In this document: positions 54,846 through 64,000 of the stretch, piece by piece
How the letters are laid out: each line of letters starts with the position of its first letter
How positions within the stretch are numbered: the stretch's first letter is position 1
NCBI GenBank assembly: GCA_021234155.1
Contig: JAJEKV010000030.1
Span: forward strand, 1,562,901-1,626,900
From: Isoetes taiwanensis
Taxonomy: Eukaryota; Streptophyta; Lycopodiopsida; Isoetales; Isoetaceae
Length of the DNA: 64,000 nucleotides
Reading direction: 5' to 3'
Translations under genes and position numbers: made by a program
Notes under the pieces: model-generated
What the model was told of the DNA's origin: nothing
The model's input: the letters and a program-made list of their open reading frames with translations, nothing else
Databases searched by the model: none

Positions 54846-54949
54846 CAAGAAAGGCATTTGAGGATGCATTCCTGGAAGGAATCCCTGCCGATGCCGTTTG
54901 GCGGAGGTGGGGATGACTCCTCAGAATGCATCCTAAAATGCCTTTCTTG
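54846..54949. mobile_element. Foldback/MITE-like element, 104 bp
   Basis: CAAGAAAGGCATTTGAGGAT (then GCATTC) at 54,846 is mirrored by GAATGCATCCTAAAATGCCT (then TTCTTG) ending at 54,949, with one mismatch in 26 bp. A weaker continuation follows on both sides of the centre. No clear target duplication. Confidence 0.6.
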
Positions 54950-55900
54950 AAATGTGAATGTCATGATGGGTTCAATTCTGGTGTTCAATTTTAGGTAAAA
55001 TATCTCTGAATCTGGAAAAGTAGATCAGAATACAAGGTAGAAGGAAGAATGCAGGTGAAAACAGATCGGAACGATGATGAAAGCTCGAACTGCAGTATAG
55101 GGCAACATTCATTGAAAGAATGTTTGCCACGTGGCAATGCAGGATTGGCCGCGGGGCCAGAATTGAACCCACCTGACATTTTACGTTAGGTACAAAACGT
55201 AAAAATATGCACATAAACTTGGAAATTCCTCACACATGAACTAAATAAACTTTGAAAAAAAGTGATAACTAAGGGGTGATTTACAAGTGCCATTCAGCAC
55301 CGTAAGTGGAGAGTCATGGACGAAAAAATGGATGGCAGTTATTCGCGACCATCACCACTTTTCTTCAGGTTTCTTCAACAAAACTGATGCATATAAATCG
55401 CCCCTAAGGGCACTTTCCCGTGGACAGAAAATCTCCAGGTTTCATGAAGGTCTGGTCTGCTATTCTGATGTTCCCATGAGCTAAGAACCTGAGTGACTGA
55501 GGTTAAGAACCTCATTTGGGAAGTAATCCCGAAGATTACTTTTGGACCTGGGTCTGACCTCATCAAGGTCCGTCCGTCCATGGGAAAGCACCCTAAAGGT
55601 GTGCAACTGTATGTGACAAGAAGGTTGATGAGTTTTTGCTCCATGGATTTGGAAATAGTAGAAGACGTGATCAGCCAGCTCTTCGCATTAAACCAGACGG
55701 TAGGTGGGAAAACCCTGTCCATTGAATGGTCCAGCTTTTAGTCTTCGCACGTGTGATCAATCAGAGCCCTGCATACAACGTGATAGCTGTGCTTTTAAAA
55801 TAGCGTGCTCTGTTCTTACAAAACTACCTTTTCTCTCGGGACACTCTCGCACGCCTGTCGGACGCTCTCCATCCGTTCCAATGTTACCTGGGCTTCATCC
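54950..55900. other. Upstream flank of the AT-hook gene, no recognised gene
   Basis: A plus-strand open frame from 55,493 to 55,741 (TEVKNLIWEVIPKITFGPGS..., 82 codons) is not recognised. The rest probably holds the promoter of the gene at 56.8 kb. Confidence 0.3.
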
Positions 55901-56064
55901 TGCCGTTGCTTCCACGTGCCAGTCTCGTCCGATCATTAGTGTGCGCGCAGACGAATTGTTTGGCCATGGCAGACCCAGAGCTTTCGCATTTTCTGTTTTA
56001 ACAAGTTCTATATCGTTCCGGCAGAGAAGCTCCATGTTCTAGAGGATGGGCGCTTCTTTTTGAG

Positions 56065-56781
56065 GTAAGATTTTGCATTTGGCCCCCTTTGTCTCTGTTT
56101 TTTTGTGTCGCCAGATTCAACAATGCGAGTATACACTTGTGGGTTTGATCATTTTAAGTCTTAGTTTGCTCGATCCTTTTTTCCTGCTGTTTCCTGTTTG
56201 TTTATGCTTCGTTGAGGAACTGACTAGTTTTACAAGAGCTATCCCCTAAGCTCGACCTTTGACACAGTTTTTTGAAGTTCTACTGTTATGAACTGAGGTT
56301 CATAAGCCTTTCTGGTTTCTGCTTCCACTTCTATTCTCTGTTTCTGTATTTAACTACAGGATCTTAAAATAGAGAACAGCACATTTTATTTCCTGATGCT
56401 AAAACTAATGGAGGGGACTGTGGATATTTTTATAAAAAGAAAAGAGTCCTCAGTTTTTGGCCTTTCACTTCTTATTTCCAAATGTCTGTTTAATAAGGAT
56501 ATCGCAAAGTGTGCTATATCAGTTGTTCATTCAACTCCTAGTTGTCTTCCTTTTTACAGTCCATAGCCAAAATAATGTTTCTTATAGGCTTTACTTTATA
56601 CCTTTCTGAATAAGGAGAAGGAAGAAAACTTATTGATTGAATGGAAAACCTTATTCAGCCTACAAGGATTGTATGTTGCCTATTGGAGAGAAACTATAAA
56701 TATGAATTTTAAGCCAAAGTGCTGCAATTCATGCAGTAGTTGGGCTAATTTTACAAACATATTTTTTGTTGAATACTGCAG
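56065..56781 (+). other. Probable 5'UTR intron of the AT-hook gene
   Basis: A consensus donor (GAG|GTAAGA) at 56,065 and a strong acceptor (pyrimidine-rich, ATACTGCAG|) ending at 56,781 delimit 717 bp. The coding ATG lies 18 bp after the acceptor. A leader exon before 56,065 is inferred; its start is not defined. Confidence 0.5.
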
Positions 56782-56799
56782 ATCATTTGCTAAAAGAAG

Positions 56800-57408
56800 A
56801 TGGTGGGTGGAAGGAGAAGGAGTGACCTTGGACCTGATGGAAAACGCAAGCGCGGGCGGCCTCGCAAAAGTAATATGAGTTCAACAGTTGTTGAAGATGG
56901 TGCAAATGGTGTGACACCATCATCTGTTAAGATACGACGTCCAAGGAGAAAGAAATCTGAGATATACGGACACAGTGCAGTTGATGATTCACTTGTAGGG
57001 CAGTCTGTACATGGTGTGTTGGATGGATGTTTTGATGCTGGTTACATACTTAGTGTACGAGTAGGAAACACAGACAGAATACTTAGAGGTGTTGTTTTTG
57101 GTCCTGGGTTGTCAGTGCCAGTGACGAAAACAACTGATGTAGCTCCAAATGTAACTTTTGTAAGGAGAGAAGAAATAATATCTTTGCCACCCATGCCAGC
57201 ACAAGCTCAGTTTCCACCAGGTGCACATTCTGAACCTGCACAATCGACGCCTGCAAGTAATAGGGAGCAATATGAAGCAGGTCATGGATTTGGGGTGCCA
57301 TATGGCACTGGTCCACAAATGTACACTCCCATGCAAATGTTTCAGATGTATGGAATGCAGGTACATCAATCTGGTGCAACAGAACATCAAGAACAGAGCA
57401 ATATGTAA
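56800..57408 (+). CDS. AT-hook motif-containing nuclear protein
   Basis: A 202-residue intact frame starting MVGGRRRSDLGPDGKRKRGR. Residues 15-23 (KRKRGRPRK) are a canonical AT-hook, and a second basic hook-like patch (IRRPRRKKSE) lies near residue 45. A conserved block follows: VHGVLDGCFDAGYILSVRVG then RILRGVVFGPGLSVPVT and NVTFVRREE (about 70-125), as in a family of small plant AT-hook proteins of unclear function. The tail is Q/M/P-rich. AT-hooks bind the minor groove of AT-rich DNA, so a nuclear role in chromatin or transcription is likely. The start codon follows an intron acceptor by 18 bp. The whole coding part is in one exon with no breaks; it appears to be a functional gene. Confidence 0.8.
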   Translation: MVGGRRRSDLGPDGKRKRGRPRKSNMSSTVVEDGANGVTPSSVKIRRPRRKKSEIYGHSAVDDSLVGQSVHGVLDGCFDAGYILSVRVGNTDRILRGVVFGPGLSVPVTKTTDVAPNVTFVRREEIISLPPMPAQAQFPPGAHSEPAQSTPASNREQYEAGHGFGVPYGTGPQMYTPMQMFQMYGMQVHQSGATEHQEQSNM

Positions 57409-58138
57409 TCATACTTCTTTGAAATAGGATTCTGGAAGCTTGGAAATGCTGGACATTGTCCAAAATCCTATCCTTTTATGGCATGTTACAACAACATCCT
57501 TTTGGAAGTTGGTTTGGAAGCACGGTCTGTGGAAAAGAATTTACCAGAAACAAAGTGGTCCCTTAGGATTTCTTTTTTTCTTCGAATTTGTGTATTCAGT
57601 ATAGCTTCAAGCTGTTGAAATGATTTAGAGCAAATTCAATACATGTGTCTAGATTCCTCTGCAGACCACTTCTATGATTAGAAATTACCAATTTTCAAAT
57701 GGTCCGTTGGAGGACCTAAGTTTCAATCCACAGAATGACACATAAGCAAGCTTGCATGTCATCGCTTTGCTAAGGTGTATTGCCAAGAGGGCGATTATTA
57801 GTTGGTGTACATTCTTGTCTTTTAGATAAGTTTTCTGCAATATAATTAAAAAATCAAAGGAAAATACGATGACTAAACCTTTTCATGAACTGACTAATGC
57901 ACACACGATAGCCGAGTGCCACATTGCGGAATTTGTACAAACAAGCAGTAGCAACGTAAAAACAACCTACAACGCATTTTGCCCTTTCCTCCAATCTTGC
58001 CTCGCCACGTGCCAAAGTTTTATTTCCAAGAATATTAAAGGAAGTTTCCTTCAGCTTTTTTTTCATTTTTTTATTTAACATTCAATATCTTTACTTAACA
58101 TTATGGCGGGCAGAATGCTTAGTATTTTATTTTTAGGT
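57409..58138. other. 3' flank of the AT-hook gene, no further gene
   Basis: The first ~250 bp are probably 3'UTR (T-rich, with TTGTGTATTCAG). Nothing else is recognised. Confidence 0.4.
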
Positions 58139-58249
58139 TACAAAAATGTGAACTTCCCCTGCATTCCGGCAGGGTTAACTACGCCTTTTCGTTTCGCGCC
58201 TCGCGCGTCGGCGCCCTGTCATAATGCAAGGGAAGTTCACATTCTTGTA
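58139..58249. mobile_element. MITE with 27-bp terminal inverted repeats and GC-rich centre, 111 bp
   Basis: The left arm TACAAAAATGTGAACTTCCC (then CTGCATT) at 58,139-58,165 and the right arm ending ...GTTCACATTCTTGTA at 58,223-58,249 are inverted repeats with two mismatches in 27 bp. The centre (TTTCGCGCCTCGCGCGTCGG) is CpG-rich. Flanking TA on both sides would fit a TA target duplication. The transcript would fold into a long hairpin. Confidence 0.7.
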
Positions 58250-58569
58250 TACAATATTAACATGGTAATTCTTAGACATGCAAAACACGTTTGTTAAACT
58301 TTGGCATAATAATATGGAAGTAAACAAGGTGCTGCCACACTTTGGATAGCTTGATTTGCAATCCAATGCTTAAGGGATAACTGCCATTCAGATTTGAAAA
58401 ATGATTATTCTAAAGGAGTTGCAGAGTCGAAATAATCTCGTGGAAGATGTGGCATTGAGCTGGCTAGTCATTTTGATGATTTGAAAAAGCAGTTAAGGCA
58501 AAAAAAACAGATAAGGCACGAGCTTGTTGAAAAAAAAAAAGCCTTGAACTGAAAGGAAAAGAAGTCCAA

Positions 58570-59640
58570 CATGACCTTGTTTTTGCCACCTCAGCATATA
58601 TTTGCCACATCATCTTGCTCTTGCCACTTCATCTTGCCACTTCATCATGCAATTGCCACATCACCTTGTTTTACCAATTCATCTTGCAACTAACCTCAAA
58701 AGTATGCTTGTGAACCCTGTTAAGGATTTATCCATCTCATCTTGTAGTTCTTGCCACATCACCTTGTACTTATTGCCACATGACCTTGTTTTTGCCACCT
58801 CAGCATGTATTTGCCATATCATCTTGCTCTTCCCACTTCATCTTGGCATCATGTAATTGCCACATCATCATATTTTACCAATTCGTCTTACAACTAAACT
58901 CAAAAGTTTGCTTGTGAAATCTATTAAGGGTTTATCCACCTCATCTTGTAGTTTTTGCCACATCACCTTGTACTTCTTGTCACATGATCTTGTTTTTGCC
59001 ACCTCAGCATATATTTACCACATCATCTTCCTCTTGCCACTTCATCTTGCTACTTCATCGTGTAATTGCCACATCACCTTGTTTTACCAATTCATCTTTG
59101 CGACTAGCCTCAAAAGTTTGCTTGTGAAATCTGTTAAGGGTTTATCCACCTCACCTTGTAGTTTTTGCTACATCACCTTGTACTTCTTGCCAAATGACCT
59201 TGTTTTTACCACCTCAGCATGTATTTGCCACATATTATTCTTGCCACTTCATTATGTAATTGCCACTTCATTATGTAATTGCCACATCACCTTGTTTTAC
59301 CAATTCATCTTGCAATTAATCTCAAAAGTTCGCTTGTGAAATGTGTTAAGGGTTTATCCATCTCACCTTGTAGTTTTTGCCACAACACCTTGTACTTTTT
59401 GCCACATGACTTTGTTTTGCCACCTCAGCATATATTTTCCATATCATCTTGCCACTTCATCATGTAATTGCCACATCACCTTATTTTACCAATTCATCTT
59501 GCAACTAACCCTAAAAAGTCTTGCTTTACCAATCCATCTTGCAACTAACCTCAAAAATTTGCTTGTGAAATTTGTTAAAATCCACCTCACCTTATAGTTT
59601 TGCCACACCAGCTTGGACTTCTTGCCACATATCCTTGTCT
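58570..59640 (+). repeat. About five copies of a 210-bp satellite unit
   Basis: The anchor CCACCTCAGCAT recurs at about 58,587, 58,796, 59,000, 59,210 and 59,420 (period 204-210 bp). Each unit also contains CACATCACCTTG, ACCAATTCATCTTGCAACTA and GGTTTATCCA(T/C)CTCA(T/C)CTTG. Within the unit a shorter motif (TTGCCAC(A/T)TCA(C/T)CTTG) is repeated. Open frames in it are a by-product. Confidence 0.85.
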
Positions 59641-59864
59641 TCTTCTCTTATGTAAAGGAACCTTGTTTAAAAAATTTAATAACTTTATTAAAGATTGAAA
59701 GCTTGTTCCATATATCTACAATTTTTTCGTACACATATAGGCACGTACGTGCTAGAATTCATTACAGCCTACAAACCTTTTTTGGGAATTAATTATAGTC
59801 TAGAAAGCCTACAAATTTCTTAGGATAAAATACTATCTGATTATTCTCATTTGCTAATAGAAGA

Positions 59865-60213
59865 TGGCGAAGAGATTGGCGCAAGAAGGCGAGCAATCTT
59901 CTCCAAAGCAGAGAAGGTTTGCTTGACATTCCTTTCCTCGAGGCACTGGATATGCCCCCTGGTAGTCCAGGGCCAAGCGAGGAATCAAAGTATCATGAAT
60001 TACTCTGATTTCTCGTCCTCTACCTCCTTTGAATCTGATTTGTCAGATTACACCTCTTGTGAGGAAGAGGAACATGATGAAGACTTTGAATCTTCTAAAT
60101 GCTTTTTTGAAGTGCCTTTTTCCGAGGAATCTAAGGAAGAAGGAAGTAGTGAAGATCAGGAGATGATACATGTTCTGACAACTTCAAGGATGAAACCGAG
60201 TTTGAAAAATTGA
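59865..60213 (+). CDS. Unrecognised small acidic open frame
   Basis: An ATG at 59,865 opens MAKRLAQEGEQSSPKQR, which soon meets a stop. In another frame 59,900-60,213 runs open as an acidic Ser/Glu-rich stretch (MNYSDFSSSTSFESDLSDYT then CEEEEHDEDFESS and EESKEEGSSEDQEM). The acidic part may be a real exon of a nuclear protein, or the N-terminal part of a mobile-element protein related to the minus-strand gene next to it. No family is recognised. The frame choice is uncertain. Confidence 0.25.
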
Positions 60214-60733
60214 AGAAGCTCCTGTGTTAAGAAAGAACACAAACTTTTGTTCCACACCCTTTTTTTATGCATTGTATACTAGTTTTTAATTTTTATGAAT
60301 CTTCTGGTACATTTTGTTCATGTAAATACACTTGCGGACTTTTTTATAAATGAAATGACATTTTTTTTGGCAAAATTGTTCTACGCAATTGAGTTTTTCA
60401 GCATAAAGTAGTTATTGAATAGCAAGCTGCAAGCTTAAATGAAAACTTTGTAATTAAAAGAGTAAAGAATTGATACTAAAAAGAATAACTCATTTCATTC
60501 ATTTGCTTCAACAATTATTGATATACTTACTACTAGCATTTCATGATCAGCCTCAGATAGTGCGTAAGGCTCATCACAACTCTTAATTTTGTGTTTAACT
60601 TCAGCCAATTGCAGCTTTGCTCCAATAATAGAGCATTTACGTACAAAGATAGTTTTATCTCGAAGCAATTTGTACTTGTTAAGACACCCTTTTATTTGCT
60701 CAAAGTAGAATGCCTCAACAACATCATCCCCAG

Positions 60734-61790
60734 CTACAAATTGATTCTAATATTCATCTTTAGTTGCCTCGTGTAGTGTCCTCTTCTCTTTCTTACACAT
60801 AAGCAAATAGTAGAGAGCGCTGCAAAGGAGCCAAAACATTCTCCAGCTTTGACAATGTCAGCTAATGGAACGTCTTCTTCAGACGCAAACAATGCATCTT
60901 CAGTCCATCCTTCTTTTTTATTAGATGCACTATTATCTGTTGGCACCAAAACTTTGATATCCCAGATATCAATACGGAGCAGATTTTCACAACTTTCCCA
61001 TTCAGGACAGAAACAAGAAAGTGATCTAGGATTTGACTTGTCAAGAGCCATTAATGTCCCTGGCAATGACTTGCAGCCATATGGCACATTTCTGCCTATT
61101 TCTCTGCTCTTTGACTTCCCAAAACAACCTATGTGGACCACTTTGATGGTGGGAATTTCTTCTTCAAGGATGCACAAGCTGTGATAGCACCATTTATTGG
61201 CAGACCTTCTTCTTTAAGTTGCTCATCATAAGATCATTCTTTGCCTTGGTAGACTCTGCATCATGCTCCCCCTTACTATGGTCTGATGCAAAATAATTCC
61301 AACACATTCTGATTTTATTCATAAAGAAATATTTGCCCAGAAACAAGAAGATATGAGCCTGCTTAAACTGTGAAGCACAACCATCAGACCATACAATATG
61401 ATGTCTGATGTGTGTTGTCTCAATATTCTGCAGCCAAGCTTGATGCAATTTGAATGCATGTTGGACAAAGTGGAAGTCATGAAGTTTATCGTCAGAAACA
61501 TAAAATTGGACTATATTTTTCAGTTCTCCATTCATTTTTAGCATAGTAATATGGACCAGTATAGTTACCTGTTGATTGTGACAATGTTGGGACTAGACCT
61601 TCCTACTAGGTTGAAGTGTGTAATTCTCTGAAAATTTTAGAACTGAAAGCACATCATCATTTCTCAAGTTGTCCACACAAATTTTGAATTGTTTAGTCTG
61701 CCAATGTGAGGTGAAGTTATCTATGGTAAACTTAGCCAAATGATTAAACATATGGTCTTCACCATAATTGTAGGTTCTGCTGATTTCTTT
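60734..61790 (-). pseudogene. Transposase-like (RNase H fold suspected) protein gene, frameshifted
   Basis: On the minus strand, from about 61,790: HMFNHLAKFTIDNFTSHWQT, then DDVLSVLKFSENYTLQPSRK and a TAG. Next come 61,544-61,194: NIVQFYVSDDKLHDFHFVQH, then HHIVWSDGCASQFKQAHIFL and WNYFASDHSKGEHDAESTKA. After a further frame change, 61,177-60,734 continues CILEEEIPTIKVVHIGCFGK and DIWDIKVLVPTDN. The motifs (F-x-E-N-Y; S-D-G-C-A-x-Q-(F/Y)-K; W-x-(Y/F)-F-A-x-x-H-x-K-G-x-x-D) occur in a family of uncharacterised, transposase-like proteins known to me mostly from animals. The position before F-x-E-N-Y, usually Asp, is Lys here. Stops and shifts show decay. Confidence 0.5.
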
Positions 61791-61839
61791 ACGAGTTTCA
61801 ATCTCTTAGATGGCCCTTGCTTTGAAGAACTATAGCATT

Positions 61840-62690
61840 GAAGGTTATCGGTCTGGCCTATTTATCTTCAGTTAGAGAGAATCATCAGAAACTTTATTTG
61901 GGCTAGATGGCATATGGTCAACTAGAACACTGTCACTAAGCCAAAATCTCAAGGTGGTCTAGGCTGCAAAGATTTATTCTTGCTGGGATCTGCTCTTGTA
62001 GGTAAGCACGTTTGGAGAGCTCTATTCAGAGAAATAATCTAGCCTCTATATTTATCAAACGCTGGATTCAAAATTGTAGCATCAAAAGGCATACTTCTCT
62101 CAGTCATCATCTTCCATCTTCTGCTTTTTTCAATATTCAGCGTGCTCCAAGTTTTTCTCCTCTTTTGATGAATATGATATTAGTCTGGAATAAGATTTCT
62201 GGCTTCTTGTGCATAACAGACATGATCTCTTCATAAAGATACCACTTTATTTTGGAATCCTTATTTGTCTCAAGCTATAATATCCCTTTGGCTATGAAAC
62301 ACTCTAAAGTGTATAAAAGTGGAGAGACGATGGTATCTCAATCATAGATGATCTCACGGTTGAAAACATGTGGATCTTGTGGGACTTAGCTTAAAAAGGA
62401 AAATAAGGAGAACATCAACTAGCATAAGACTTTACAATTACTTTAAATCTGTACTATTTGACTTGAATATTATTCTTAATTCATGCTCTATAGATTGGAC
62501 TTGCAAAGGAAAAATATGTATAAAGTCTTTGTTATTTATAAATTGTTGGCTTCTAAAGGCTTTCTTCTAAAGCTAAATTATATTGGAATCTTAGTGACAC
62601 TGATGAGATAAAGCTGTTTAAAAATATTTGGTTCTCTTGTTGTTTTCCACATGTCTCTTATTATTATTATTTTTTATTTTTTGTTTTTGA
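61840..62690 (+). mobile_element. L1-type LINE 3' fragment
   Basis: Plus-strand translation from about 61,855 reads LERIIRNFIWARWHMVNWN, then PKSQGGLGCKDLFLLGSALV and KHVWRALF (with single stop or shift changes). This is the conserved part after the RT thumb in plant L1 elements (P-K-x-x-G-G-L-G-x-x-D-L...N-x-A-L-x-x-K-x-x-W-R). Further degraded sequence runs to about 62,690. Confidence 0.65.
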
Positions 62691-62789
62691 AGGATGACAA
62701 TCTATTATATCAAGAAAAATCAAGATACATAATATTAGAGATAGCATGCATCTGAATGGGGCCCAATGATGCCATCGAAAGTCCATCCC

Positions 62790-63440
62790 CTAAGCAAATT
62801 CTAATGGATTCTAGACCCATAATTAATAGATTCTAGGCCAAGAATCTGTGGATTCTGGGCCCAAAATCCATGGATTCTGGGCCCGGAATCCATGGGATTA
62901 TGGGCCTGAATCCATGGATTTCGGACCTAGAATGGGGCATCCTTATATGTTGTTTAGGGGAGCCAATAGAGTGTGCAGGACTTTTTAGGGTAAACTCATA
63001 TTTATTTGCAGGGCTCCATATAAGTACATGGACTTTTTGGAGTAAAAGTCATACCTTTTTTGGGGCTCTATACAAATCGAGTTCATGCAAGAAAAGCAAG
63101 AGCATGGCTCTATAAAAGAAACAATTTTCCTCTTGATCCAAGACTTTCTCAAGCGCCTTCTTTTGATCCAACACTCTTTCATGGATTCTCTTGATCTAAA
63201 TCGTGTGCCCAAGTACCCTATACCAATGTCAACATGTCAGTTGGGCTTAGCAAAAACAATAAAATTTGATCATGTGACCTAGAATCCATTGTGAATTTCG
63301 GCCCACAATTCATGGATTTCGGATTAAGGGCCTGAATCCAAAGGGTACTATACTCAGAATCCATGGACTCAGGGCCCAAAGACTGCACAAATCTTTGGGT
63401 ATGGATTTGTGCATGGACTCAGAATCCATGCACAAATCTC
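62790..63440. repeat. Degenerate minisatellite built on ATTCTGGGCCC and ATCCATGGAT words
   Basis: At 62,800-62,935, units of about 20-25 bp containing GATTCTGGGCCC, AATCCATGGATT and variants repeat about five times. The same words recur at 63,280-63,440 (TCAGAATCCATGGACTCAGG). GGGCCC and CCATGG are palindromic. The interval 62,950-63,280 is unrelated sequence without a recognised gene. Confidence 0.65.
63404..63438. other. Perfect 14-bp inverted repeat
   Basis: GATTTGTGCATGGA (63,404-63,417) and TCCATGCACAAATC (63,425-63,438) are exact reverse complements separated by 7 bp. Confidence 0.85.
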
Positions 63441-64000
63441 TTATACGAGCCCTTTGAAGCATTGGGTGGCAGTTGTATATTCAAAGGCATTGTCCTAAAA
63501 AGACTAGTAATAGTATCCAATATTGCTGGGCATATGTTGACAATATAAGGTCAATGGGTTTGTGCACTCAAATCGACTATCCATATGGTCATAGAGCAAT
63601 AAGCTACAAAAGAGAAAACTGCTAGAACATACACACCCTTTTAATCTGGCTATTTCTCATCATTTGTTGCTTTCGTATGAGCAACATTGGACACTGTTCT
63701 AGTAATCAAGAACGATATAAGCTGATGGATTGATAAATTTCGAAAAAATGGGCAAGTTGTAAGTTGTATCTACATAGATAGTTTAGTAGTCACGCTCCTC
63801 TTATAACATATAACATAAGCATTTCTAACATAGATGTCTCCAACTAACTAAAAAGAAACCCTTTCAAACATAAAAAAGACTAAGAATTTAATTATGTCTT
63901 CCTTTGTTGGCTATTCCATACGATTTAATAGCTCCCTGATAGATCTTTAAAAACAAAAAGAAAAGGAATTTTACTAAGAGTTGAAATTGGTATCTACGCA
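63441..64000. other. No recognisable feature
   Basis: AT-rich sequence to the window end; no coding region, repeat or RNA gene seen. Confidence 0.4.

Noticed and set aside
58602-59597. Open frames in the 210-bp satellite
   Set aside because: His/Leu/Cys-rich translations of the repeat, with no conservation across frames.

Overview
The window reads as nuclear DNA of a land plant. It has spliced plant gene fragments (neprosin-domain, stearoyl-ACP desaturase-like, PPR, FCP1-like), a plant-type AT-hook protein and a plant-type E4/UFD2 U-box factor, in a background of decayed retrotransposons, a CACTA transposon and long AT-rich gene-poor stretches. There is no bacterial operon structure, rRNA or CRISPR. 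The divergence of the E4 protein from angiosperm homologues suggests a non-seed plant (fern, lycophyte or bryophyte), but that is only an impression. At most two genes look intact: the single-exon E4/UFD2-like gene (23,906-26,788, +) and the AT-hook gene (coding exon 56,800-57,408, +).

Layout, left part. 0-4.4 kb: relics of host genes, namely two tandem neprosin-domain fragments (-), exon-like pieces of an unrecognised membrane protein (-), and a desaturase pseudogene (+). 4.8-6.2 kb: a dispersed repeat ending in a GC palindrome, abutting a 1.25-kb polypurine tract. 6.2-8.4 kb: a truncated Ty1/copia element (-). 8.6-8.9 kb: a possible SINE. 9.1-13.5 kb: a near full-length but dead LINE (+) with an ORF1-like part, endonuclease, RT and 3' tail. 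17.1-18.4 kb: a poly(A)-tailed retroposed insertion with a 12-bp target duplication. 18.9-22.3 kb: a terminal fragment of another LINE family (+), then a second copy of the first LINE (-) split by a ~1.5-kb insertion.

Middle part. The E4 gene is followed by an inverted copy of the 4.8-kb dispersed repeat and by a PPR pseudogene. At 32.5-33.3 kb lies a frameshifted FCP1/NIF-like phosphatase gene. Just after its stop codon sits a ~10.0-kb non-autonomous CACTA element (33,332-43,347) with CACTACAA ends and a CAT target duplication. About 7.4 kb of this element is a tandem array of ~1.13-kb units in alternating A/B types, a dimeric higher-order repeat. This is the most striking structure in the window.

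Right part. 44.4-45.3 kb: two LINE 3' ends, each with a hairpin followed by a pentanucleotide array. 45.3-46.3 kb: pieces of an unrecognised P-loop gene (-). 48.4-49.8 kb: a compact LTR element carrying only gag between its LTRs (-). 54.2-54.9 kb: a third LINE fragment and a foldback element. 55.9-57.6 kb: the AT-hook gene with a 5'UTR intron. 58.1-59.6 kb: a MITE and a 210-bp satellite. 60.7-61.8 kb: a frameshifted transposase-like gene (-). 61.8-62.7 kb: an L1-type LINE fragment. 62.8-63.4 kb: a GGGCCC-containing minisatellite.

The genes form no pathway or operon. The common thread is repeat insertion and decay: nested insertions, C-to-T type nonsense codons and tandem expansion. All calls come from reading the sequence and its translations; no database search was run.
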